Positions 10,037 through 21,817 of a DNA stretch of 64,000 nt are shown here, piece after piece. The position numbers and the translations under genes were made by a program. Source of the stretch: Suillus spraguei (Eukaryota > Basidiomycota > Agaricomycetes > Boletales > Suillaceae). How positions within the stretch are numbered: position 1 is the stretch's first letter; each line of letters opens with the position of its first letter. The stretch is taken from positions 1-64,000 of the forward strand of contig JABCPU010000252.1 of assembly GCA_016800925.1 (NCBI GenBank). The letters are read 5' to 3'. Under the pieces are notes generated by a model. It had not been told where the DNA came from. It did not search any database and saw nothing but the letters and a program-made list of their open reading frames with translations.

Positions 10037-10967
10037 CTGTAAAGATACAATCTAGCCTGGGCTGTAGATAAACCATGGCCTAAGCTAGTATGCGAGTCTT
10101 GCACTCTACCTAGTCTGCTTCACTTGCGAAGGCAAGAACGTTCGACCCTAAAGGGAATGCTAAGTTAGTATAGTTTGATATTGCCTAACCTGTGGTGCGA
10201 GAATGCCATCGGAGGTAGCGAGATGCTAGCGGTGACCTCCGGTCCATGGGAAACTTGCGGTAGAACTAGTGGTAAGTGTGGGAATGCGGTAGGCAAGCAG
10301 TAGCGTGAACAATAAAACTGCGGTAGTACAAGTGGTAAAACTGCGGTAAGCGTGGGAACTTCTGCGGTAAAACAAGTGGTAGTGTAGCAGTGAAGCGTGA
10401 GAAAGCGGTGGCACTAGTGGTGAAGCGCAGGAAAGCGGTAAAGAGCGGTAGTGCGTGGAGCAGTAAGGCAATTCTTAGAGACAGTGACTTTGGTAAAGGA
10501 CTTTATTTGTAGTGACAGTAATGGTGACTATTCCTAAGTACCATGTGTACTATAGGAGGGAAGTAAGGAACAAGTACAGGTACCTAGGAATTTTATACTA
10601 AGGAATAGCTACGGAAACAGAAGGGATAGGATTAACATGCAGCAGACATGTAATAAGACTGCACTACAGTTTACAAAACATCATGTACCAGTGAGACTGG
10701 ATGGACATAGGACGGACAGTAAATCTTGCTTGAGGATGCCCAATGTGTTCGCAGAGATTGCCGAAGATCACCGCTTCGCGGGAAAGTTGCCGTAGTACAG
10801 CCACTAAGCTGCAATGAGGCTTCCAGAGTGCGGAATGATACTGTTAGATAGGGGTAACACATGGTAAAGTGTCATGGCAAGGGACGGTAAAGCTGAAAGG
10901 TAAGGATAATGATAGCCGTGTGACACCTATACGAAAATGTGCCATTTCAAGCTCAGCATGAGTTTGT
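10037..10967. mobile_element. ~930-bp insertion splitting the integrase of element A, class unknown
   Basis: The integrase reads up to GHKGVFAT before this block and resumes with an arm that leads into FWWPYIIDDIKWYNRTCHECQ after it. The edges are accurate to about 10 bp. No coding frame is convincing. Within 10249-10455 short words GCGGTA and CTAGTGGT recur at irregular 15-60 bp spacing. This composition resembles the rest of element A read on the opposite strand, so an inverted solo LTR of a related element is one option. No clear target duplication was found. Confidence 0.55.
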
Positions 10968-12109
10968 TCGTCACATCATGCTAGACTTCTTTTGCATTTT
11001 TGGTGGCCATATATTATTGACGATATCAAATGGTACAACAGGACTTGTCACGAGTGCCAGATCAGGCAGACTTGCCATCTGCACATACCGCCAACCGTCC
11101 CTGTACCCGGTGGTATCTTTAGGCACGCACACCTTGACACTATGATGATGCCAAAAGCCGGTGGATTCAATCATTTAGTTCAAGCATGCTGTGCTCTTAC
11201 CAGCTACCCAGAATGGTGTATGCTATGCAAGGCAAACACCAGGACCCTTAGCGCCTTCATCTTCGAGGAGCTTCTGTGTCGGTGGGGACCTATCACTGAG
11301 ATCATTACTGACAATGGGCCAGCTTTTATTGCGGCAGTAGAAGAGTTAGCTAACCGCTACGGGATTCACCCAATCCGCATCTCTCCTTACAACTCACAAG
11401 CCAACGGCATTGTCGAGTGGCGTCATTACGATGTCCGGGAGGCCATCATGAAAAGTTGCGAGGGGGACGAGTCCTGCTGGTACCAGACCGTTCATACGGT
11501 GTTCTGGGCTGAGCGTGTTACCGTTCATCATGACACTGGGCTATCGCCATATTTTATGGTTCATGGCGTCGAGCCAATCTTTCCATTTGATCTCGCTGAA
11601 AGTACCTTTCTAGTAGACCTACCCGGTCAAGAGACGTTCTTACTACTGATCTCATCGCTTACCGCGCACAGCAGTTACAGAAGCGGCAAGAAGATATCCG
11701 CGGCATCAGATACAAAGTCACCAAGGCTAGGCTCAATTCGGTACGGCAATTCGAGTGCCAGTACGGCACTACTATCAAAGACTATAACTTTGCTCCAGGC
11801 ACATTAGTCTTAGTGCGTAATTCCAAGATCCAGTATGAGCTGAGTCGAAAGATGAAGCCACGGTACCTTGGTCCAATGGTAGCAGTGCATCGTACCAATG
11901 GTGGCTCATACTGGCAAGCCAAGCTAGATGGCAGCATATCCAAACTGCGTTATGCAGTGTTCCGCTTGATCCCTTATCACTTGCATACCAATACTAAACT
12001 TTCAGTTACTAGCATCACCGGTCTAGATGAAGAAGCATTGGACTCATTGGCAGGAGAAGACGACAATGAGCCGGCAGATGAAGACATTGGCTTCAGCGCT
12101 GACGCTTAA
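10968..12109 (+). pseudogene. Gypsy element A: integrase core and C-terminal domain
   Basis: After TCHECQ (zinc-finger cysteines, about 11045) comes the catalytic core: D in HLDTMMM (about 11130), D in ITDNGPAF (about 11305) and E in NGIVEWRHYDVREA (about 11405). A frame change near 11635 leads into the C-terminal domain, with the conserved LVLVRNSKIQYE and KMKPRYLGPM (about 11810-11880) and an acidic tail ending at TAA 12107-12109. The frame change and the upstream insertion mean this copy cannot make a working integrase. Confidence 0.85.
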
Positions 12110-12746
12110 CCCTACCTATCCCATACTGCTGCTCTCTAATACCATGCACTCACAGAAAAACACAAAAAACACAAAAACAAATACCGCTCAGTACAATAGT
12201 CTCAGTTTTAACCCAGGTTTCATCCGGTGTCTCAGTTTCTCTTATCAAAGTTTCCGCTCTCTAGATCTCACTTACCTATGCTATGCGCTAACAGCGCATA
12301 GCCTCTTATATCAAAGATAATACCGCAACGGACTGCAAAGAATGGGCTAATACTGTGCACTGATCATTACCGTACATATTTCCTTCTACCGCGGAGGCAG
12401 CGCACCATGCACATTTCACAGAACCAAGGACATCACACACGCAGCACGTATCATGCAGAAATAGAAGAAGGAAGCGCAATGATGAAGACAAGACAAGCGG
12501 CAACTCGCAATTTTGGCTGTACTTTCACTCTAGTCTCATCTTATGCGAGCACTCATTTACCTTTACTATATCACACAGGCACTCAATGGACTAGTACTGG
12601 AATTTGGATATGGACATGGGACAATTGGACAGGACCGCCGACTCACTTTGCCTTACCGGTGGTACAACCACAGGAGACAGACTTGTATGCACGCGCTACA
12701 GTATACAAGTATATGGTACAAAGGAAGAGAGACGCTAAGTACTCAA
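12110..12746. other. No gene seen between integrase and antisense gene
   Basis: Short frames on both strands lack recognisable motifs or codon bias. The CCGCTA/TACCGC words typical of element A continue, so this is probably still its 3' part. Confidence 0.5.
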
Positions 12747-13873
12747 TCACTGCGTGCTTTCTTGATGCGGTCCAGATAGCCATGAAGATACTTCATGCTC
12801 ACAGCCATCTCTTTCATCAGGCCTTGCATCCAGCTTCCGCATCTCAGTGTCAGCCAAGAAGAACAGGTCAGGAATGGTGCACAGCTCATCCAGCTGTTGC
12901 TGGAATTCTGCTTCATCCTCCATGTCAGAGTCCTCAGCGACTTTTCCCATATCCATTTCCTCCCCTTCTGTCAGCTCTTTTGCCGCTTCAGGTGGACCGC
13001 CAGCAGTAACTTCACCACCAGCCTTACCACTACCACTATCGCTGGCAGTAGGCGGCATCTTTGCTGCAGACTTGGCCTTACGCTCTATGAATAACTTAAC
13101 AAGGTTAGAAGTTAGACATGCGCAGAACTTACTACCAAAGTATCTGGATTGGACGCAGCCAGTCTTCAGCTTGCGGCACGGCCAACAGCTATACCCACGC
13201 TGGCCGGAGCAGAGTATCTTCTGACGAGTGCAGCACTCACACAGCTTTGAGTACACAATGTCGCCAGGTCTCCTACCAATCCTGGGGCGCAGCTTTGGAC
13301 ACTAGAGATAGCGCATAAGTAAAGGCAAGCGAAAGAGAGATAGTGAGAACTTACTGAAGTACCCTCAGTTGACGCTAAAGGCGCCACCGTGCCCTCCGCA
13401 TCACCGCCGGTAACCTCCTTCATTGGCACGTCTACCACAGCGACTTCCTTCTCCTTGCCCTTCTCGTCAGTGGTGGCAGCTAACTTCTCTTGCTCATGCT
13501 GACTCTTCGCAGCAAGTAAAGCTGCACGAACCTGCTCAGTCCACCAATCGTATACCTTACTGGTTTCCATTCCCACGGCATTCTCTGCCAGTGGCAAGAC
13601 CAACGCCAGGCTATATGTCTTCCCATCCAAATGACACTTCGCCATTGCGCCCTATACCATAGAAATGAGTAAAGACACAGAACACCACCAATAGTTGCAT
13701 ACTGTAGCAAGAGTCCACTCATTCATCCACTGCTTCTTCTCAGCGGCTAAGTCCTCATGGTCCTCAGGGACGCACTTGGTAAGCACTTCGACCTTAGCGC
13801 AGATCGCGGCAAACTTCTCAACCAAGGCAACAGCCTCAGGGCAAAGGTCGGAACCAAGGTCGAAGAGAGACAT
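12747..13873 (-). CDS. Three-exon gene for a Zn2Cys6-cluster protein, antisense to element A
   Basis: Exon 1 is 13873-13703, exon 2 is 13651-13355 and exon 3 is 13301-12747, giving 340 residues. Both introns are canonical and short: 13702-13652 (GTATGC...TATAG, 51 nt) and 13354-13302 (GTAAGT...CTCTAG, 53 nt), each in phase 0. Residues about 177-206 read C-x2-C-x6-C-x7-C-x2-C-x6-C (ending CWPCRKLKTGC), exactly the fungal Zn2Cys6 binuclear-cluster spacing used for DNA binding. The rest is acidic and low in complexity, with a Lys/Arg segment after the cluster. The cluster sits mid-protein rather than N-terminal, which is unusual for a host regulator. I recall similar Cys-cluster proteins beside gypsy elements in mushrooms, so it may be an element-carried gene. 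The 3' end of exon 3 is less certain and could hide another intron. Confidence 0.72.
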
Positions 13874-15063
13874 GCTGTAGCAAAGGCAAGCAAGGCATCA
13901 TGGGCACACCAGTCATTTATAGCAGCTCCCCACTCGTAACCGCCGCATAACGTACCTCGTGTTCATCATTATCCCCTTCCCACAATACCACAAGTTCACC
14001 GCCAATCATGCTTCATAAACTCCGCACACCTCGCATCACACCACGTGCTTGCAAGTCGCAGGAACGCTAAGTCTTACATACAGTTCGTTTGATCAGGGAT
14101 GGTCAATATTCAAAGTGCCCAGCGGATGTAGCGAGAAAAGTCATGCTGACCATCAAAACCCCATTTTCGACAAGCGTCTAGTTAACGTCTGCAGCGGCAA
14201 CCGAAGAATTTCCTTATAGCGATGGAATAGCCTTTTCGCTCCACTAAGGCGGAACCATTCTTCTCCCGTGAACCCTTACTGGATCCTCATGCCGATGCCC
14301 TCATGTCCTGTCCTATTCCATCTAGAATCCATTGGTGCATAGTTACCTTGCTTCTGCCGTTACTAAACCTACGGCAGGATTTACCTCACATCTCAAGGGG
14401 CCACTGCACGCTGTGCGCCTCTTTATTAAGTACCCTGTTTATTTTCTTTCTCGCTACCAGACTCATATAGCTATCTTGTACGCGCTCGCATATGTTCAAA
14501 AGGACTGAACATACATACCATTACTTTTACTTCCTGTTACATCCTTTCACTAGGACTTAGTATCTGAAACACTCGCTAGTCACCATCTATTTGCCTTTGA
14601 ACTTTTCTCTGTTCGAACTTCACTCATTGATTTAACCACTGGTGACTTTATCGCTTGAAGTACCGCGCGACTTTCGACTTTGCTACTCGTAACCAGACCG
14701 TGGCCAGTGATCTTGCTGGGTCATTTTCTCTCTCATCTGCATTCTCGCTCATACGGAGTTGCCGCTACCGCTACTGCACCACCGGTGGTAATAACATTTT
14801 CGTCTCGCTCAAGTAACTTTGTTCCTGCTCTCACTAGCTAACCGTTGCAGCTATCCTTACCACGTGTGTACTGCTGACACCGCGCTAGTACCGCTGGTAT
14901 ACTGCTACCGCCGCTAACCTCAGAAGTCGGAATTCTCATGTCCTTATTAGTACTTCCTTGTTTCCTTCACACTAACATAGAAGGAATTGCTTCTATTTGC
15001 AGTCCTCTTGGGTCGAATATCTCACTTGCAACTTCAGTAGGATTAACGCTGTGCTTATACTTA
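13874..15063. other. Non-coding stretch, probably the 3' end (UTR/LTR) of element A
   Basis: About 1.2 kb with no supportable frame. It lies between the antisense gene and the DIRS relic and keeps the CCGCTA-rich wording of element A (for example around 14760-14930). The 5' LTR of element A is outside the window, so the LTR limits cannot be fixed. Confidence 0.45.
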
Positions 15064-15564
15064 GGCCAGCGCTAGTTTCTTTGTTTCAGTGGCATCAGGC
15101 CCAACAAGCTCACCAAGACACTGCAGAGTCTTGAATCCGACATATAGCTGGGCCAGGAAAAGTGAGTCATCGTGATTTGTGGATTCATTGTATTGTAAAA
15201 AGTCAGAATGTAGGTCATTACGAGAAAGAGGTTGTTTTCTCTTGACAGGGTGGCTAAAGCAACGTTTACAGCCAGTCAGAGTCCATTGCAATAAGCAAGA
15301 ACATTGAACTGTACGAATGTTGGGAAACTCATCTTTGAGTTTGTTGCAGATCCCAGAGAGGTAGACATCAACAGATGTTGGCCAAATGTATATAGACATC
15401 CAGACCATGTAGAATGAGAACATATCAGGTGTTGGCATAAGGGGAAGGTTATGTAGTCGGCAGAATTTGATATAAGATGCGAGAGCTGAGTCATAAGCTG
15501 CGGATGTAGAATTAGTGAGCATGAATCCGAGCACAATCAACCATTCATGGAGCAAATGCTCCAA
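15064..15564 (-). pseudogene. DIRS-type tyrosine recombinase, N-terminal part
   Basis: The frame starts at ATG 15564 and encodes the SAM-like N-terminal domain of a DIRS/Crypton tyrosine recombinase (AAYDSALASYIKFC, then FSFYMVWMSIYIWPTSVDVYLSGI) up to the first catalytic box. In the family that box reads approximately L-x-R-L-G-E-L; here it is LQCLGELVGPD, so the catalytic Arg appears to be Cys. The sequence stops being homologous just after, at about 15064, so boxes with His-x-x-Arg and Tyr are missing. It lies 47 bp downstream of a DIRS RNase H end, the normal order. Confidence 0.72.
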
Positions 15565-15611
15565 AGTCCACGCCTGTCATTGAGACCGATGGGACAGGCG
15601 AGATTCATTAA

Positions 15612-15820
15612 TCATTTTTTGGTAGCCCCCAACGCATCCTGAGGGGGTGTAAAATTATCAATGATGATATCAGGCACTTGAAGAAGAGCATGACGATTGT
15701 TAAACCGAGACAGGGCATCCACCACAGAGTTTTCTGCTCCTGGGACGTGATATACACGGAGGTTGACGTTGTGCTCGATCAATACATTTACTGCGGACAT
15801 AAGGACATTGTTATCGCTTC
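15612..15820 (-). pseudogene. DIRS-type RNase H, C-terminal end
   Basis: Reading leftwards from about 15820, the frame encodes NVLMSAVNVLIEH, then LRVYHVPGAENSVVDALSRF, the conserved end of the DIRS RT/RNase H polyprotein, and stops at 15612-15614. The upstream RT is absent, replaced by the 5' end of LINE-1 at about 15820. Confidence 0.75.
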
Positions 15821-15987
15821 TTGGACCCGAACCAGGTGGCACCCCGACTAGGACCCCGGAACTCGACCACCAAAGCAGTGCACAACCACGCACAGGATGC
15901 CAAAAGGCGGCCCCAAGAGCCCCAAACAACACAAGCACCCATCAACGAGACCCCAAGCATCAAAAAAACACCAACCACCCAAGAAAC

Positions 15988-17625
15988 ATGGCCCCGATGA
16001 ACACACCAAACCCACCAACTGCATCCCAGTCGACAAGAATGAACAATCGCAAAACAACAGCAAACAAACCTCTATTGTCCATCAGTAAATCTAACGAAGA
16101 CCACGCGCTAGGAACAGGCATAAGAACGGATGTAAACTCGATCAACTCAGCAAGAAAGATTCTCGCTACTCATGGGCTGATACTACCGACGGCAGGCAAC
16201 ATGCTACAGCCCATAGCAACAGCCCTATTCGAGTTCAGCATATCAGCCAATCTAGGAGTGACTCACATCGATATACTCTGCACAGTGGCCTTCGTTCTGC
16301 TCGAGATCGACAGGGAGATAGACGTACAAGGTATTGTTCAGAAGATCCAAGCCCTAATGGGAGGACCGGTCGCCACACTGGATGAGAAGGTAGAGGAATT
16401 AGAGAAAACAATAGAAAAGCACAAGTCAGCATTGGAATACACAGCAACAGAGGTAAGCAAACAACTCAACTCAGCTGTACTAAACATTGCACAGGCATCC
16501 GAGAATGCTACTGTGGTCAGAAACAACACCCCAACCTCACACAGAGACGTCGCCGAACAGAAAGGCCAGAGATCATACGCAGCTGCAACCAAGGATGGAA
16601 TTCCGACTCCCTTAGTCAAGGTCCTCGCCAGAAGCGAAGCTCAAGCGCGTCAGATACTTATAGAAAGATGCTCACCAAACTTCACTAACACGCTAATCAA
16701 CCTCACAGAAATTCAGCTAGTTATGAAAGCCAATCTAGCAGTGGAGGCCATGACTAAGGAGGACGCCGACATCCCACAGAACATCAAATTCTTATCAGCA
16801 AGACGTCTCCCCCAAGGAGGCGTACTGTACGAACTCGACTCAACTGAATCGGCCGCATGGTTCGGTACACCGTCAAACCGCAGCAAGTTTCTCGACGGCT
16901 TCAGAATTGAGGTAGCAATCAGAGACAGGGCATTCCACATCATAGTGGAGAACGTACCGATAAGCTTTGTACCAGAGAACCAAGCGGCACTTTCCGACAT
17001 CGAACAGAAAGCAGGGATGAGACCCCGGACAATAACGAAGGCAAGATACATCAAACCAATCAACAGACGCAGCCCAGGCCAACGTACTGCCCACATCATC
17101 CTCACGTTCAATACAAAAGAAAGCGCCAACCAGGCAATCAAGTTCGGACTTACCGTAGCAGGTAAGAAAGTTTATGCAAGGAAACTAATCGCCGAACCTT
17201 CTAGATGTCTCAAATGCCACTCATTCGATGGATCACACAAGGCAGCGGAGTGTCAGCAAGAATCCGACATGTGCGGCACATGCACTGGAATACACAGGAC
17301 CTCGGCATGCACAATAACTGACCAGAACTTTCTCTTCTGCGCGAACTGCAATGCCCAAGGCCACGCAGCCTGGGACAGGAACTGCCCCACGTTCATCCAG
17401 AAATGGGACAACCACAAGAACCGTCACGCAGAAACAAAGTACCGCTTCTACCCAACCGAGGATCCCCTCACGTGGGAGAGGATCACGGATGCGAACTTCG
17501 AACGACACGAGCATGAAGACTGGCAAGCGAGTTCACAGCAGCCCAACCAAGAACAGCAACGCCCAAGATACCCCCCACCAAGGAACAGGGAGAACGAATG
17601 GCAAACAGTCCAAAGAAACAGATAA
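15988..17625 (+). CDS. LINE-1 ORF1, gag-like RNA-binding protein
   Basis: An open frame of 545 residues from ATG 15988; the same frame is open further upstream, but the added part runs into the DIRS relic, so this ATG is preferred. The centre (about residues 125-185) has a heptad-like segment (LDEKVEELEKTIEKHK) that may form a coiled coil. Near the C-terminus lie three zinc-knuckle-like motifs: CLKCHSFDGSHKAAEC, CGTCTGIHRTSAC and CANCNAQGHAAWDRNC, the typical knuckle set of I/Tad-type ORF1 proteins that coat the element RNA. The tail is rich in Gln, Pro, Arg and Asn. No lesion was seen, in contrast to ORF2. Confidence 0.85.
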   Translation: MAPMNTPNPPTASQSTRMNNRKTTANKPLLSISKSNEDHALGTGIRTDVNSINSARKILATHGLILPTAGNMLQPIATALFEFSISANLGVTHIDILCTVAFVLLEIDREIDVQGIVQKIQALMGGPVATLDEKVEELEKTIEKHKSALEYTATEVSKQLNSAVLNIAQASENATVVRNNTPTSHRDVAEQKGQRSYAAATKDGIPTPLVKVLARSEAQARQILIERCSPNFTNTLINLTEIQLVMKANLAVEAMTKEDADIPQNIKFLSARRLPQGGVLYELDSTESAAWFGTPSNRSKFLDGFRIEVAIRDRAFHIIVENVPISFVPENQAALSDIEQKAGMRPRTITKARYIKPINRRSPGQRTAHIILTFNTKESANQAIKFGLTVAGKKVYARKLIAEPSRCLKCHSFDGSHKAAECQQESDMCGTCTGIHRTSACTITDQNFLFCANCNAQGHAAWDRNCPTFIQKWDNHKNRHAETKYRFYPTEDPLTWERITDANFERHEHEDWQASSQQPNQEQQRPRYPPPRNRENEWQTVQRNR

Positions 17626-17871
17626 CCAAGAACCGCAAACCAAACAAACCCCAACCGCACACCCTTGGGGGGACAGACACGTATCACGGATATGTGGGGC
17701 CAGCCATCGCAAAGCCAGACGACACCGAAGCCGTCACAGTCTCTGCAGAACCGACACGAGACTTCACCTCCCAGCACACTCGACCCTCACTTGTCATCAC
17801 CCCGAGGATCCCCAACGCCACTCGGTGAATACAACCCAGGCAGATGGAGCGATGACCAAGACCTAGATTAA

Positions 17872-20800
17872 ATGCCAGAACAACCCAACGACCAATTAGC
17901 AGGGGGCGACAACTTACGAATCTGGCAACAAAATCTAAGGAAATCGCTCCCAGCCTGGGAGCACATGCTCAAGGACCTGGACCCGAATGTATATGACATC
18001 GCCTGTATACAAGAACCATATCTAAACCCGGTAAAATTAGCTAACGCCTCCAACCTAAGACAGTACTGGGATGTAATATACCCGACAGACCATCATACCA
18101 GCCCAGAAAGATCGCAAGTAATAATGCTAGTTAACAAAAAACTCTCGAAGAACAACTGGCACACCGTCACGATCAAATCGTCGAACATAATGGCAATCGA
18201 ACTGACGGGCAACTTCGGGAAGGTACACATGTACAACATATATAATGCCTGTGATCACGATAACACACTAATATTTCTCGAACAGCACATGGCCACGGAG
18301 CGCAACACAAGGCAGGCGCAGCGCACTGCTAAAGGCGAACAAGGCGCAAAACCAGAGTACATAATGTGGATGGGCGATTTCAACCGCCATCACCCTTTGT
18401 GGGAACCACAGCATAACACACACTTATTTACAGCAGCAAATCTAAACGCTGCAGCAGTACTAATAAACCTATTGTCTATGTATAACCTTGTACAGATACT
18501 CCCACCGGGTCTAACTACCCTAGAAGCCTCTAATACAAGAAACCTAACACGCCCGGATAATACGTTCTGCTCCATGCAAATGGAGCAATGGATCAGCAAA
18601 TGCAGCATCGAACAACACCTCCGCCCAGTTGTCACAGACCACTTCCCAATCATAACGGTCATAGACATAGAACCGGAATGCGTGACGCACGCCCCCAAGC
18701 ACAACTATCATGCAATGGATTGGGAAGAGTTCAGAGAGTACCTAGCCAGCAAGCTAAGCAATATCCCACCACCAAATGAACTAACTACCCACGTACAGTT
18801 CCAGGAAGCATTGACAGCGCTGATGAGGTGCATTTCGGAAACGGTAGAAGCCGAACGACCCGGTACACAAGGAATACAGAGCGGCGTGAAACAAACTCGC
18901 GGAGAACATCAAACGAGCAAAGACAGACCACTGGAACGAATGGATGGAATCGCTAACACCAAAGGGATCTGGACCTTTCATAAGTACGCAGCTAGTACAC
19001 CAACTGACCAAATCCACACCAGAATAAAAATGTTACAAGACCAACAGGCTGATGGCCAAAATGGTGTAACACAGGATAACGCTCGAAAAAGCGAACTGTT
19101 ATATAACGTCTTTTTCAGATCACCGGTGGAAAACGACTCAGTAGACCCAGACTTCAACTATGACCCCCCAATATGCGATTTCGAGCCCATAACGGACCAG
19201 CAAATCTACCGCGCAATAGCCAAACTAGCTCCTCATAAAGCCCCAGGCCTGAACAGAATTCGCAACATAGTCTTTACCAAGTGCGCGGATCTAATAGTAC
19301 CTCACATGGCACCAATCTTCCGAGCTACATTCACACTGAAAATCTACCCGAACGAATGGAAGTGCTCATCAACGATAGTGTTAAGAAAACCCGGAAGGCC
19401 AGACTACAGTGTGCCAAAAGCGTATAGACCAATAACGCTCCTGGATACCATGGCTAAGCTTCTATCCTCCTGTGTAGCAGACGATCTCACGTACATTGCA
19501 GAACAACACGGCCTATTACCAGCAACGCACTTCGGCGGACGGCCAGGCAGATCGACGGTAGACTCACTCCACATGTTAATAAAATTCATAACAGACGCTT
19601 GGGCATCGAAAGACGATCACGTCTCACTACTATTCCTCGATGTAAAAGCGGCATTCCCAAGCGTAGTTACGAACAGACTCCTGCACATTCTGAAAAGAAA
19701 AGGGATACCAATGCAGTTCGTCAAATGGTACAGAAGAAGACTCAAAAATAGAACCACCCATCTCTTCTTTGACGACTACCAATCGAAACTCTTCAAGGTC
19801 CCAGACGGACTCGATCAAGGATGTCCATTGTCCCCAATAGCGTTCATTTTCTATAACTCAGATGTACTGGAAGTTGCTAACCCCAACCCACGCAAAGGAG
19901 AACTGAGCCTGGCTTCCTCGATGATGTCGCGTTAGCAGCCAGAGCGAAATAATATGAGGAATCGAACGAAAAGCTCAGACACATGATGGAGAAAAGGGGA
20001 GGAGCGTTAGAATGGAGTGAACAGCACCACACTGAGTTCGAACTTGAGAAAACAGCACTAATATGTCTATCAAGGAAGCGCATACCGGACGAACAGAACC
20101 CACACAAGACCACACCAGAACGCCGCCCAGCTATCACCATCCGCAATTGCACCATTCAACCATCGAAATCACACAAGTTCCTGGGCATGATCATAGACAA
20201 GAACCTCAACTTCAAGGAACACGCGGCCTACACACTTGCAAAAGGAACAAAGTACACACTAGCATGTATGAGGGTGATCCGACCAACAAAAGGAATGCAT
20301 GGAAGGCGATGAAATGGCTGTACGAAGGAGTCATACTGCCAAAAATGCTTTACGCAGCGGACGTCTGGTGCTCAGGCCTTGTTGCAAAAGGGAGAGGGAA
20401 ACAGAGAGGGGGCAGGGGACCGAAAGGCTTTGCCACACAGATGTCGAGAGTTCAGCGCATGGCCACGACCCTAATAACAGGAGGACTAAGATCAACTTCC
20501 AATGATATGTTAGACGCGCACGCTAACGTCTTACCGTTTCAACAGACACTCTGCAAAATCTGCCTGAGGGCGACACTCCGCATGGCAACACTCCCAGACA
20601 CTCACCCACTAGCAAAGGACATCAGGTCAGCGTACATGTTCGGCGCAAAAAGGGAATTCCAGGGGAGAAAACGACACCCGTCTCCACTGCACAAACTGAC
20701 ATACGAGTACCAGATAGACCCCGACACCACAGAGAAGATTAGGCCAGTCAGACACTATCCAAAGTGGACCCCAGACACCAAAACGCACATCGCAGACAAA

Positions 20801-21817
20801 CCAGAGAGAGCAGCGGATGAAGACTTATTGGCGGAAGAAGACATAAGAGCATACTCGGACGGATCTTCGATCGAAGGAGGAGTGGGGGCAGCAGCAGTGA
20901 TCATGTGAGGCGAAGAAGTGATTAAGAGTCGGAGATTCTACCTGGGCAAGGACACGGAGCACACGGTGTATGAAGGAGAGCTTGTGGGAATGATTCTGGC
21001 GGTTCAGCTTCTAAAAGAAGAGGGAGGAGAAAGGGGGGGTACCATGTCACTGGGGGTAGACAATCAGGCAGCCATCCGCGCAACATCAGCCTTCCGTTCA
21101 CAACCGGGACACTACCTGATGGACATGTTCCACGACGACCTACGCAGGGTCATCCCAGCCAACGATGGAAGGAAACTCATCATCAGGTGGACGCCAGGGC
21201 ATAAGGGCATCCTGGGCAATGAAGCAGCGGACGAGCAGGCGAAAGAGGCAGCAAGAGGGAAATCATCAGGAACGAACAAACTCCCGAAATCCTTGCTAAC
21301 AAAACACGGCGAAACCAAGGAACTGCCACATAGTAAGTCAGCGATCAAACAGACATACCACCGCAGAATAAAGGACGAGGCGACGGAAATAGCAAACAAC
21401 TCACCAAGATTCACCGCCCTGCGCACCATAGACCAGTCAGCTCCTTCCAACAAATTCGCCGCAAAAACCGCATCGTTACCAAGGAAGCACAGCTCGCTTC
21501 TCTTTCAGCTCAGAACGGGTCATATAGCGCTCAACAAACACCTACACCGGATATCGAAGAGCCAATCAGCCAAGTGCGAAAACTGCAATGCGCACGAGGA
21601 AACAGTACATCATTTCCTACTAGTATGCCCCACCTTCACCAGACAGAGAGACGCCATGCGTCTCGAAGTAGGCCCGCGCAAATACAATATCAAGCACTTG
21701 CTCAACGATACTCAAGGAATGAGAGCGACCCTGAAATACATCGCACGTACAAGACGCTTCGAGCAGACTTTCGGAGATGTTACCCCCCCCAAGGAAAAAG
21801 AGGAAAGGAGAGAATAA
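17872..21817 (+). pseudogene. LINE-1 ORF2: endonuclease, RT, RNase H; two frameshifts and two stops
   Basis: It starts at ATG 17872. The APE-type endonuclease shows QQNLRKS, QEPYL (about 18010), GDFNRHHPLW (about 18375) and TDHFPI (about 18640). RT shows FLDVKAAFPS (about 19635); its catalytic FLDD box is present at 19914-19925 but reached only after a 1-bp loss near 19914 (a TTT run reduced to TT). A TAA follows at about 19954, a second frame change near 20290 and a TGA at 20906-20908. RNase H lies at about 20850-21250 (YSDGSS, YEGELVG, VDNQAAI, GNEAADEQA). The C-terminal zinc segment CENCNAHEETVHHFLLVC (about 21575) precedes the stop at 21817. It cannot drive its own retrotransposition as assembled. 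Confidence 0.9.

Noticed and set aside
15763..15987. Longer ORF1 of LINE-1 starting at 15763
   Set aside because: The extra codons read through the antisense DIRS RNase H relic; the ATG at 15988 is the better start.
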